From Saccopteryx bilineata (Eukaryota; Chordata; Mammalia; Chiroptera; Emballonuridae), in NCBI RefSeq assembly GCF_036850765.1, contig NC_089496.1, forward strand, positions 100,774,267-100,838,266: 64,000 nt of DNA, in the 5' to 3' direction. Every line of letters begins with the position of its first letter. Position 1 is the first letter of the stretch. The notes beneath the pieces were generated by a model, which saw only the letters and a program-made list of their open reading frames with translations, was not told where the DNA came from and did no database searches. Position numbers and translations under genes: made by a program. Positions 12,234-23,515 of this stretch are shown here, piece by piece.

Positions 12234-12235
12234 TA

Positions 12236-14606
12236 TTAAAAGCCCGCTCTCCCAGCCCAGGCTTATCCGCAGGTGGGCTCTGAGCATCCCCGCTCCTCGT
12301 GATGACGGCCGACTGCCAACCACCACTTATGTCTCTGACAAAACAAGAGACTTTGGAGTCAAACATAAAGGTGGTCGGTCTGCTGTCCCAACCTCATGGG
12401 CAGAGGCTTGGACAGCTCAGCAATTAATACAAAGAAAAATGGCCTCCCCGTAGACTCCCCCCATAGAGTGTGGGGAGAAAGTTTCCACCCCACCTCCATC
12501 TTCCCACTAACCTCTGCGGGAGCTTCTAGTGTTGCCCCCACTATGCCCAAGTCTGCCGCAGGTCAGATGGGTATAAACAGGCTTCTGGTATGCAAACTCT
12601 GACAAATTCCCCTCCATCCTCATAGCCTGTTCCCCACCCCCAACAGAGCCGGCCTTCCTAATATGTACCTTTTTCATTTGTAACTGTTTCTGCTTAATGT
12701 GTACTGCTTCATGAATGTTTAAGGGCTATAAATGTTTTTGTCAAGTGTCCTAGTCTGCTGCTTGCCTTTCAGACAGCCCTATGCCTTCAGTAGCCGTCCA
12801 CACGGCTGGACGACATCTAATCCACTGCTTCTTACTGCTGCATAATCCTTAGGACATGCATCCGCCACCACTGTCCACCTGCTCTCTCTCCCAGGTGACA
12901 CCGGACCGCTGCCCTCTCTCCGCCACCCCAGACGGTGCTGCAAGGATGACGCACGAACCCACCCAGTGTGGCCCCATGCAGGCACGCTGCATGTTCTGAG
13001 GACAGGTGGCATCCTGTGGCCTCTCGCTTCTCCCAGACGACGCCTGGTGGTTTCGGCTGGCCTGGTCTGATGCTGAAGGAACCCAAGCGTTTATTTGGGT
13101 GCTCATTAGATTTTTGGAGGCCCCTTCACCTGTAAACTCTCGTTCATCCTCTTTATTCCTCTTCCTTTTCTAGTCTGCCTTTTTCTGGTTGGTTTGTGAG
13201 AGTTCCTTGTACATTCTCAATGTTAATTCCTTGTACATTCTCAATGTTAATCCCTTGAAGTTTTAGACATTGTAAATAGCTCTCCTCTTCGACAGCGGCC
13301 TAGTAACTGTCCAGGGTGTCCACTAGGGAGCGTAAGCCCTGAACTCCGCTGGAATCAAACTCTCAGAAAGCGTAAGAACAGCAACCACTTCTCAAGCACA
13401 CAATTCCAGTTTCTCAAGCATTCACGACATCCCGCCCATGGGGCCAGGTGCTGTAGACACAACGAGGAATCGTAGCTTTTGACCCTTAAGAAGCTTACAG
13501 CCTCCCGGGAACACAGACTTTCCATCATCTATAACATGGACACAGTGGCCATGACCAGGGAGGGGTTAAAGGCTTCGGGGGGTCCAAGTGTCAAGGCTGA
13601 GTGAGCCTTGACACATAAGCTTGATAGGCAATCCTGAGGGGAGAACATTCCAGACCAACAGAACAGGACATGCACAAGCCCAGTCTGGGAAACTTCAAGG
13701 TGTCCGGTATGGCTGGGGTGCAGCTGCAAGTGAGGAACGGCCACAGAGACTGGACCACAGGCACAGGCCACATGCCAAAGGAGCTCAGACCTTCTCCAGG
13801 ACAAGGGGGTGGCAGGTGTCCTTGGTCTCCCACAGCCAATGGCCACCTGCCCTAGACACTACTGACATTCAAAGAGAGGGGCCTCGTTCAGGCGCCTTAA
13901 GAAATCTGGGCTCACTTTAGCTACAGTAGCAATGTACTGAAGTCTTGGAGAAACCCATTATCAGAATATTCTAGAAGGAAAAGGGTTCATGAGCATCCAA
14001 ATTAAGTGACCAAGGCAGATAAGAAATATCTATTGGACAGGCTACATTATCCAAAATGAGATGACGACTTCCTTCCTGGCCTCAGCTGGACCCCGTTCCG
14101 GCAGCTGCTCCTGCTTTGCCGGAAGTTCTCAGCCCCCCGTCCCCCCGCCCCACTGCCAAGTGTGACAACTTGTGCTGGAAATGCACCAAATAAAGTCACC
14201 AGTGACACAGCAGAATCTCACCCAAGACCCCCCAGGATCTCTACCAGCCGATGTTTCCTTCCGAATCTAACCCACTTTCACACTCAATATTGGTCTTTTT
14301 TTTTAGGGCCATTTGTTGGAAATAGTTTAATCTGTGTGATTGCCTTTATATTTTCCACCAGAGAAGAAATCTATATGCACAGACACAACACAGCCAAGTA
14401 GGAAGGCATGGGGGGGAAGGGCACTGTGCAAGGTGCAGGGAGGAGGGACTTCAGGTGGTCAAGGTGTCCAGGGAGCAGGGACAGGACAGATAAGCCTGGA
14501 ACCTGGAAGGCATCCCCCACCACCACAGCGCCTGAGCACTTTCCTACGAGCTTCCTGGCCTCCCCGGGCAGAAAAAGGAATCTTATTCCAGGACAGCAAT
14601 TTTATC
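12236..14606. other. AFAP1L2 intron 1; possible LTR remnant at the left
   Basis: 12,620-12,775 has a TATA-like GGGCTATAAATG after T-rich sequence and could be the end of an old LTR, but no family is recognised. The rest shows no feature other than the L1 remnant near 13.2 kb. Confidence 0.3.
13190..13300 (-). mobile_element. L1 remnant with 24-bp tandem duplication
   Basis: TTGTGAGAGTTCCTTGTACA followed by a CCCTTGAAG segment recalls antisense L1. The unit TTCCTTGTACATTCTCAATG plus four bases occurs twice in a row (about 13,202-13,250). Confidence 0.45.
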
Positions 14607-14614
14607 CTTTAAGG

Positions 14615-15153
14615 CAGGGGTCAGGAACCTTTCTGGCCGAGAGAGCCATGAACGCCACATATTTTAAAATGTAATTCTGTGAGAGCCATACAACAACCCG
14701 TGTACGTTACGCATTATCCGATAAAAATTTGGTGGTGTCCTGGAGGACAGCTGAAATTGGCTCCGGCCACCCGCAACCATGAACATGAGCGGTAGGAAAT
14801 GAATGGATTATAATACATGAGAATGTTTTATATTTTTAATGTTATTATTATTATTATTATTATTTTTTTTTTTTTTTTTTTTTTAGAGAGGAGAGAGGGG
14901 GAGAAAGAGAGATAGAGGAGAGAGAGAGAAGGGGGGAGGAGCAGGAAGCATCAACTCCCATATGTGCCTTGACCAGGCAAGCCCAGGGTTTCGAACCGGC
15001 GACCTCAGCATTTCCAGGTCGACGCTTTATCCACTGTGCCACCACAGGTCAGGCCAATGTTATTATTTTTTTCATTAAAGATTTGTCTGCAAGCCAGATG
15101 CAGCCATCAAAAGAGCCACATCTGGCTCGCGAGCCATAGGTTCCCAACCCCTG
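14615..15153 (-). mobile_element. hAT MITE (family B), split by a SINE
   Basis: The ends are CAGGGGTCAGGAACC and the complement of CAGGGGTTGGGAACC, flanked by a perfect 8-bp duplication CTTTAAGG (14,607-14,614 and 15,154-15,161). Removing the SINE at 14,851-15,055 and its duplication leaves about 322 bp, the length of the second copy at 19,755. It lies in the opposite direction to that copy. No coding capacity. Confidence 0.88.
14851..15055 (-). mobile_element. Short tRNA-type SINE nested in hAT
   Basis: The reverse complement starts CCTGACCTGTGGTGGCACAG and ends in a GA/CT tract and poly-T on this strand. The 12-bp duplication AATGTTATTATT flanks it (14,839-14,850 and 15,056-15,067). It inserted into the hAT element, so it is younger. 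Confidence 0.85.
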
Positions 15154-15161
15154 CTTTAAGG

Positions 15162-17430
15162 CCACTAGATAGATAGATAGCTTTAGGAAATTTTAAGAAA
15201 ATGGGCCTATACCTCCTTTCCAAAACACACACGCACAGACACACGTGCACACATGTGTCATAATGCCAGGTATCTGTGAATGTATTTATTAGCTTCATCC
15301 CCCTCATTGTGGCCCCAGCAGCTATGTACGTTTAGGGCTGTAAAGATGCAAAAAGGGAAGGAAGCCAGACCCCCCCAAAGATCTGTGCCACCCACATCTC
15401 CCCCAAACTATTGAAGGCATTTCCCAACACAATCCCTGTGACCACTCTTGGGAGATGGTGCCCAATCCGACTGCTCGGGAAAGGGAGGTGACTGCCCAAA
15501 GCCACCTCCACACTCCAGAGGCCTCCTGCTTAGGACAAGAGGCTCTCGCCCTGCCAGCTGCCATATGCCCAAGCCCAGATCCAGCTGCACCTGAGAAATG
15601 AGGCTGAAACAGACCTGAGCCCACCCTCTTGCCAAGTAGCGGCCCCCACGTTCCCACGCCAAGAACGCAGGCGGTCTGCTCTTAGTGACAGCATCAACAT
15701 CTCAGGGCCTCTCTGCATATTTGAGAGCTCCAGGGCCCTTACCAAGAGGGTCAGAGAAGCGAACCCCACCCCCACGCTAAGAGAGCCACTAATGAATCAG
15801 AGCCTTCCTGGTCTGGTCTTCTCCAGACCTGAGCGGAGACCCAGGGCTGAGGGCGCGGGAGGGAGTCATGCTTCAGAAGGATTAGATCTCAGAAAGCTAC
15901 AGCCTAACTCCTCCTCTGAGAACAAAACGGCCTTTCCCACTCTCGAGGGAACCAGTGCGCGGCCAGCCGGGTGTGACACCTGGAACCCATAACTCTTGGA
16001 GGAGATGTGCTCGCAGCCCGAGCTGTTTGCACTTACACGCAACAAGCCCACACCGGACGGGGCCGGGCGGGGGATGGACGCCTGCCCACTGAGAGGCCAG
16101 GAGGTCAATGGGAAAAATTATTTTAGTCAGTGCTGCGCCTTCATGTTTGGAACTTTTATCCAAACTGTGGCAACGTTCTCATGCTCCCCCTGTGCGGGCG
16201 CCGGCCCTCCGCAGAGGCTCACTCCCAGGGAGCTGGGGTGGCCCGGGGAGGGCCCCCACGCGGGCTGGCACTGCTTCCTCCGCCCCCGGGACAGGGCTGT
16301 GTGAGGACACTTCAACAGCGAGAAGAGGACGTTCCTGGGAACCCTGGTCACCGTAAAGCTAACCTGCTCGAGGCCGGCTGGGATAGCTGGCAAGGCCCCA
16401 GCCCTGGGGAAGGTGGACTTCCGTGCCACAGGCCACGTGCAGTGACACGTGCTAGGGCCTGGCAGGGCATCGGGGCCCTCGCCAGACAGATCCACACTCC
16501 GGTCTCCTCTTCCAGGAGGGGTAAGCCACCCCCCCCACAGCTGCGAGCAAACCCCATCGCCCCACTCTCGCTCTGAGCTCTTCATCGGCTCCTCTCCGGG
16601 AGCCTGGGACTCGAGCCACAGCTACTAGAAATGATAGAAACGAGGGCCTGGGGCCACTGGGGAGCTGGGCTTCAGGGGAGGCTTTCTCTTGCTGGGTCAT
16701 TCCGGCTCAGGTTCTCAGGGGGGAGCCCTTTCCTAGATTTAAGGCCCACGAGACTTGACCGAGGTTGGCAGAAAAAAGAGTGAGAAAGTGGGAGGGAGTC
16801 AAGAGGGGAGAATAAGGGAATGGAAGAGAAGGGAGGGAGGGGACTGCAGGGGAAGAGAGAGAGAGAGAAACTGCAGGGGCAGGAGCAAGTGTGAGCGGGT
16901 GTGCACCCCAGCACACTCACACCGTGCGACGGTTTCGCCGTCAGTCTGACCTGCTTCCCCACAGGCTTATGTCCTGGGCATCTGGGATGGTACCGACTGT
17001 CTCCAGAGCGACGCGAGCCTCTCCCAGCCCAAGTGCGAGGGCGCCAGCACCCTGGAGCTGTCACAGAGGAGCTGCGTGCTGCCGCCCTCCAGACAACCGC
17101 ACGCGACCAGCACGCACACCATGCCCCTCGGCCACGACTCCACAACACTGACCGTGGGAATCTGTCTCTAAAATGTGCTAACAGACACACAATCCAGCCC
17201 CACCATGCCTGACATAGACAAGCCACTTCGCGCTGGACGCGCAAGTAGTAGATGTGAGGTTGACACTTGCTACTTCTGCCCACGATCTGCCCTGTCACCA
17301 CTTTTTATTTCCTTCTATTTGTGCAGGAAACTGCCCCGCAGAAGCCACGGGGGAGGGGGGGGCTCTGTGAACTGTGACACCGGACGGTGCTGTCCATCTT
17401 TATTTCTCCAAAGAATGTGCTAGAAGGGGA
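15162..17430. other. AFAP1L2 intron 1, G+C-rich repeat-poor stretch
   Basis: A (TAGA)n run opens it at 15,165. 15.9-16.6 kb is fairly G+C-rich with scattered CpG. No coding exon is recognised. 16,755-16,890 is GA-rich. Confidence 0.4.
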
Positions 17431-17439
17431 TTCCACAGA

Positions 17440-17715
17440 GGGCCTGATAATGCAAAAGGGCAACGAGGTGGTGACCATCTCAAGCTCATAAATGTCTGGG
17501 GTTATAACTGAGAATATCTGCCCCCAAGAAGACCCAACCCTATAAAAACCCTATAAAAGTAGACACACGATACCCCAAGCCAGCCATTAGGTCCCAGCCC
17601 CAACTTCAGGGGTACCGAGTACCCAGGCAGAGTTCTTCCCAAAAGAACCATATTTCAATGTAAGTAAATCAGCTCAATATGTTCTAGGACTGTGGGTATT
17701 AAATAAAAGGAGCCA
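17440..17715 (+). mobile_element. Possible solo LTR
   Basis: CCCTATAAAAACCCTATAAA gives a doubled TATA motif, and ATTAAATAAAAGG about 160 bp later gives a polyadenylation signal, spacing typical of an LTR. No matching second LTR or internal region is seen. Family not recognised. Confidence 0.3.
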
Positions 17716-18773
17716 GTGAAACCTCCAAACAATAAGCCCATTCAACACAATCTCTTCTCTCTCCCCCCATCTGGGGACTTGAATATAGTTAACATGAATA
17801 AATCCTGTTGTGTAAAAACTGGGGGAGAGAGAAAGGGGGGTGGAGGATGGAAGGAAATGGCAGGAGTCCCACTTGTTGGTCTAACAGGAAGGCGAAGACA
17901 GTCCCACACCCAAAAGGATGCCAGCGTGCCAGGGTGGCCCTGGGGAGCGGGCGGCACAGCTTCCGTCCAGGTGAAGAAGTAGCTGAAATCCCCCCACCTC
18001 GGCACTCGCAGGGTCTCCCTGACAGCGTGCCCGTCCTTGTCCTCAAACTAGAAGTGGGCCCTCAGCTGCCCCCAAACCTGGCCCTTCCTAGGTGGACCAC
18101 CCACAAGCCAGGCCCGGCCATGCATCAGGGAAGTCTCACTTCAGTATGCACACAAAGCTATGGCCACACCACCCTGAACATGCCCGCTTTCGTCTGATCT
18201 CAATATGCACCCAAAAATATTTCTTGCCTCCCCTCTCACCGCAATGACCCCACACCCCACCACCAAAGCTGAAATGGTCAGAAACAAGGGCGGTGCCAGC
18301 TATTTATCTGGCAAATCTTCCTCAACACCCCCAAGAAGAGGTGAAACAGACCGGCCTTTATGAGTGACTAATGGCTTGGATGTAGTTGCAGTTAAGAAGA
18401 GCTGCACGTATGACATTCTGTGTAATATGTGGCTGAAAGCGATCTGGACTCCTGTGGTTCCCATGGATGGAAGTTCTACAGCCTTCCAACAAGCTGTCTG
18501 TCCGTAAGGAACCTGGGAAGACAAATCCAGCATTGAGTCATAGAGCCAAACCCAGGTCACCTAGAAAACAAGCCAGTTCCATATGGGTCTTAATTTTTTT
18601 TTAATGGAAATCACTAAGATTTTCAGATTCTACTAGGACCACCAGCCTGATGCCCCTTCATTCTCATGGGATTCCACATCCCATCTCCCGGACGGGTACA
18701 GCCAGGGCTGGTGACTGCCCTTGCATCACGAGGCTGCCCCCTGCCCGGAAACAGGAGCCTCGGTCCCTTATAC

Positions 18774-19070
18774 CAGTGGTCCCCAACCTTTTTTCGGCCA
18801 CGGACCGGTTTAATGTCAGAAAATATTTTCACAGACCGGCCTTTAGGGTGGGACGGATAAATGTATCACGTGACCGAGACAAGCGTCAAGAGTGAGTCTT
18901 AGACGGATGTAACAGAGGGAATCCGGTCATTTTTAAAAAATAAAACATCGTTCATACTTAAATATAAATAAAATGGAAATAATGTAAGTTATTTATTCTT
19001 TCTCTGCAGACCGGTACCAAATGGCCCACAGATTGGTATCTGTCCACGGCCCGGGGGTTGGGGACCACTG
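18774..19070 (+). mobile_element. hAT MITE (family C)
   Basis: 297 bp with perfect 15-bp terminal inverted repeats (CAGTGGTCCCCAACC) and near-perfect 8-bp flanks CCTTATAC/CCTTACAC. The inner sequence is AT-rich with no coding capacity. Length, ends and 8-bp target site fit a nonautonomous hAT element. Confidence 0.88.
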
Positions 19071-19754
19071 CCTTACACCACACGGCACAAGGCACAGTAC
19101 TTAGCTAACTCATGGGTTCTTCCCACTCAAAGTCAATCCTACCTCGCCCGCATAGACAAGCAGGACAGCCACACACAAAACGCCAGGAGAAATGATGGTG
19201 CCGAGTTGGGTGCTCAATTTCTATTCAATAACTTTCTTGGTGGGAAAAAATAAAAGGATTTGCAGAAAGGCTGCCAAAGTCGATACAATTATATCCATGT
19301 GTGTGCAGAGCAGAGTTCCCAGGGTGGGCAAGGGGCTAAGGCTTCAAGGTATCACGACCCTCCTGGGCTCACGGGCTGCCAGGGGTTTAAGAAAACTGTC
19401 CCTTTCTCAAAGTAGACTGAGAGCTTCCGCCATCACACCATGTGTGCTTACTGGAAATACCTCTTGCATTTTAGATGCCATCAAACAGTCGGGGGGTTTT
19501 GTTTCATATCAGAATTCTTCACTCCCTTCTGCTGCACCTCCAGACTGGTGCAGGTATGGCCACACTAGGACCTCGGATTCTCTTCACGACCTGTGACGGC
19601 CACCCATGTGCTTGGTGGAGACTTCATTACAGCACCCCAACTACTAGGGTCTGTTTAAACCCAGCTCTCTGGAGGCATAATTTACACATGGCAAAAAACT
19701 ACACAGTTCTGAGTTTTCATAAACACCCAGAGCTTTGGACCACTACCACCAGAG

Positions 19755-20075
19755 CAGGGATCGGGAACCTATGGCTCATGAGCCAGATGTGGCTCTTTTG
19801 ATGGCTGCATCTGGCTCGCAGACAAATCATTAAGAAAAAAAATAATAATGTTAAAAATATAAAACATTCCCATGTATTACAATCCATTCATTTCCTACCG
19901 CTCATGTTCATGGTTGCAGGTGGCTGGAGCCAATCACAGCTGTCCTCCGAGACAACACCAAATTTTTATTGGATAATGTGTAACATACACGGGTCATTGT
20001 ATGGCTCTCACGGAATTACATTTTAAAATATGTGGCGTTCATGGCTCTCTCAGCCAAAAAGGTTCCCAACCCCTG
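19755..20075 (+). mobile_element. hAT MITE (family B)
   Basis: 321 bp with ends CAGGGATCGGGAACC and ...GGTTCCCAACCCCTG, flanked by a perfect 8-bp duplication CACCAGAG (19,747-19,754 and 20,076-20,083). Same family as 14,615-15,153. Nonautonomous; it holds GGCTCTTTTGATGGCTGC near one end and the AGAGCCATGAACGCCAC motif on the complement near the other. Confidence 0.9.
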
Positions 20076-21304
20076 CACCAGAGAGAGAAGAAAAACAAAG
20101 ATTTCTATCATTCCAAAAATTTCCCTTGTGCCTCTTCCTCCCACCTGGGCCTCAGCAACTACTGACCTGTTTTCTTTCCCTATTGTTTGGCTTTTCCTAA
20201 AAAGTCACGTACATGGAAATTAGGCAGAGTATAAGTTTTTAGTCTGGCTTTTTTTTTTTACTTAACATGCTGGTGCGTGTCACTTGTGGTTAGTTACCCA
20301 ACTGTTAGAAAGTTTGAGTCTTGGACTTCTGCTTTCTTATCTAAGAGACAAAATCATTGTCTCCAGTTCATCTTTGTTATGGAGAAAGCAAATTCTCCAT
20401 CAAGGGCCTTTTAAGAAAACTGAGGCCTGGGAAGGCGATGGCCAAGCATTCCTGTCTGCCTGTCGGCCACCGTCCTTGGAAAAGGGAGTCTCAGGTTCCT
20501 TCCGGCCAGCAGCACGTGGCTCTGGCTGAGCTCACAGCGGATTCTCCTTTCTAAGTTTCACCACCGTCAGAAGGGCTGGTTTGCAACCTGCCAGGGCTAA
20601 GCCCCTGGACAGAGCCCAGCACACTCCCCAGGAGGGGCTCATGGAAGTGAGATCAGAGCTTGCAGTGGTGTGGGCGGCCCTCCCCACTCCTCCAGAACAG
20701 TTGATGGGCCCAGGGACCCTGCACCCCTGTTTCTGCCCAAGTCCCATGCAATGCACCCAGGACAGTGCCAGCACCCACTTTTTCTATACTTTCTTGCTAT
20801 TCCTCCTTCTCAGCGGGGCTAGTTTGTTTGAAGACTAACTAGGGAGAAAGTGAGAGCCAAGTGATAGAACACCAGTAAAGAGCTCCAAGTTCTTACTGAA
20901 AGGTCAGTGTCGCTCATGTATAAAGTTCTCGAGACATCAGCGTGAAGACAGGCAGGGCCAGGATGCGGCCCCCCACCTGAGGCTTAAGAAGGAGCGCTTC
21001 CTTGCCCATCTCCTTTCCAGTGGACACTGAGGAGGAGGGGCATATGCATGGATGTCCCCCTCTGAGAAGCTAGGCTGCCCGGGAACAAGCTAAGCATCCC
21101 CAATTCAGAGCTCCCAGCAGCTCTCAAAAACACAGGATGGCCTGCCTGGTGCCCAAATTAACCGAGAGGACCCCCCACTGCCACCCCAAGAAGGCAGAGA
21201 CTGGTGGGGGTCAGAACCATGTCCCAGAGGTTTCAGAGCACCTGCTTCCCTGAATCAATTTAACATGTCTTTTCTCAAAGTATATACCAGTTTTTCCACC
21301 AAGC

Positions 21305-21435
21305 AGCCAGTGCAGCGGGTTAGTAATCATTATCCTTGTTTGTTCAGATGAGGAAACAAAACCCCGGAGAGATTAATTGACTTGCCCAAGGTCACACAGC
21401 GAGTTAGTGGCCAAGGCTGCATTAGAACCCTGAGC
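21305..21435 (+). mobile_element. MIR
   Basis: ATTATCCTTGTTTGTTCAGA, then GACTTGCCCAAGGTCACACA, the hallmark of MIR core sequence. Confidence 0.75.
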
Positions 21436-23330
21436 CCTGGGAGTGCTCAGGCTGACCCCCAGCTCCATGGGACCCCTCAGCCTTCCATCCAGAGCATGGG
21501 CACAGCCAGGTCTGTGCCCTCGGGAGCCCTGGAGGCCAGGTGGGCTGCTGCAGAGGGCACTGGCAGGTTCATACTCACAGGCAGAAACCTGCAGGATCCT
21601 TCTGGGTACCAGCCGACAGCAGCAGCCCTGGGCTGGAACAGACAGAAAGAAGGCTCAAATTGAGAAAGCTTAGGGGTGGGGGGTAGGGGTGAGGGGCACC
21701 GCACACTGGCATCTCCATTTCCGGCAGGCGGCTTTGGGATGGCACTTCATTGCCCTTTGCGACCCAGGTCTGCTCTCAGGGGCCAGAGCATGGGAGGACA
21801 CGCACTGCCATTGTCTGTAACTCATTCTGCCCCCAATCATGTCCCAGGGGCTGGGCGGAGGGCCACTTGGAGGAGAAAGACAAGATCCTCGCCTTGAAGG
21901 AGCTCAGTCTAACAGGAAAAACAGATATATAGACATAAGACCATGTGACATTAATTCCACAAATACCTGTTGAGTACCTATGATGTGACAGGCACTGAGA
22001 CTATTTCTAAAATAGTGAGATAAAGCAGAGAAACACAGGGGAGGCTTCCCGGAAGAGGAGGCCTGAGGGCTCAGTCCCGAAGATTAAGAGATAAGGAAGG
22101 AATGAGTCTGAAATAGCTCTGAGCACTTCCTTCTAAATAAACTCTGTTATTAGGAATGTTACCCTTTAGAAACATAGTTTTTAAGGATATTTTTTATCCT
22201 GTTACTGACTTTCTGAGTTCTTGCTTAATCTCCTTAGGCCTCAGTTGATCTGTCTCTCCAATGGGAGTGTTCCAGAGGGCGGCTCTGGCCATCACAAAGA
22301 ATCTCTGGAGACAGGTTTATACAAAAGTCCTTGAGAAACAAACTTCTAACATGGCTGACAGCATTCTCTTTCTCACTAAGTCTGCTGCTCTCTGCTCTCA
22401 ACAGGAAACTGGTTTTATTTATAAGAATCGCAATTCTAAACTGACCTTTGTTGGGTTACCACCATTCCCTCCCTCATTTCCCTCTCCTCCTCAAGACAGC
22501 CTCCTCCCTCCAAAGATTCCTCAGTGACCACAGAGCAACTAGCACTGACCAGTGCCCAGAAAGTCAAACAGACACACAGCGGTGGCCGTCTTCTAGATAG
22601 GGAAACTGAGGCCTGGAGAGCTCAGTGACTGGCCCGAGGAAACAACACGTGTGTTTCCTGGTTCCTGAACCCCGCCTTCTTCATCGCACCGTGACTACCC
22701 CCCCACATCTCAGCCGGGGCTCTGAGCAGACATGCCACTCTCCCTTGGCTTGGAGGAAAGTATCCCTTCTCTGAATGACAGAAGTCTTTAGAGAAACATT
22801 TCCCATCATTAAAGGCATTTGGAAGAAAACTGGCACAGCTTCCTAAGCTTTGAAGCTCTTTGGCCCCTCCTGGCCCTTTAATTGTGCTGGGAACCAGCCC
22901 AATTCCCAGAGATCCAACCCCTTCAGAAGCAGGGCAAGGCCCAAAGCAGAATCCCCCCCACCCTGCCTGGGCCTTCAGCACCAAAGGTGACCTCTCCATA
23001 TTTCTGTTTCAGACCATTTCCCTGCCAAAGCATCAAGGGCTCCCACACAAAGAGCTTCAAAGTCAGCGGGGCTCGAGGTCAAGTGCGACCATGAGCAAAC
23101 CCCGAGCTCAGGGTTCTGAAGCATTACACTGGAGATTGTTCTAAAGCATGTTCCCACAGCCTTGGAAAGCCCATAAGAGCTTAAGGTGGATCACATTTGG
23201 TTTCTGCTGGTATCACAAGATTTGGCTGAAGCATATACATACCACGTGAGTATGGAGGGAGGGGTGGCCCATTTTACTCCCCACTTGCTTTTAATTTTCC
23301 AGGTGAAGAAGGTGTGTATGTAATTATCTT

Positions 23331-23515
23331 TTCTCAATGGTTCTCAACCTCGGCTACATGTTAAAACCACCTAGAGACCTTTAAGCACTACAATGTCTAA
23401 GCCCCACCCTTAGACCAATTAACTCAGGCCAGCTCAGGTGGGGCTTATGCATCCGAGCTGTTTAAAGCCTTCAGGATGAGTCCCAGGCGTGGCTAAGGTT
23501 AAGCACCACTAGAAC
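23331..23515 (+). mobile_element. MER5A-like hAT-Charlie MITE
   Basis: It begins TGGTTCTCAACCTCGGCTAC and ends with the inverted form (GGCTAAGGTTAAGCACCACT), with AGACCAATTAACTCAGG in the middle. An ancient mammalian element, diverged. Confidence 0.7.
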
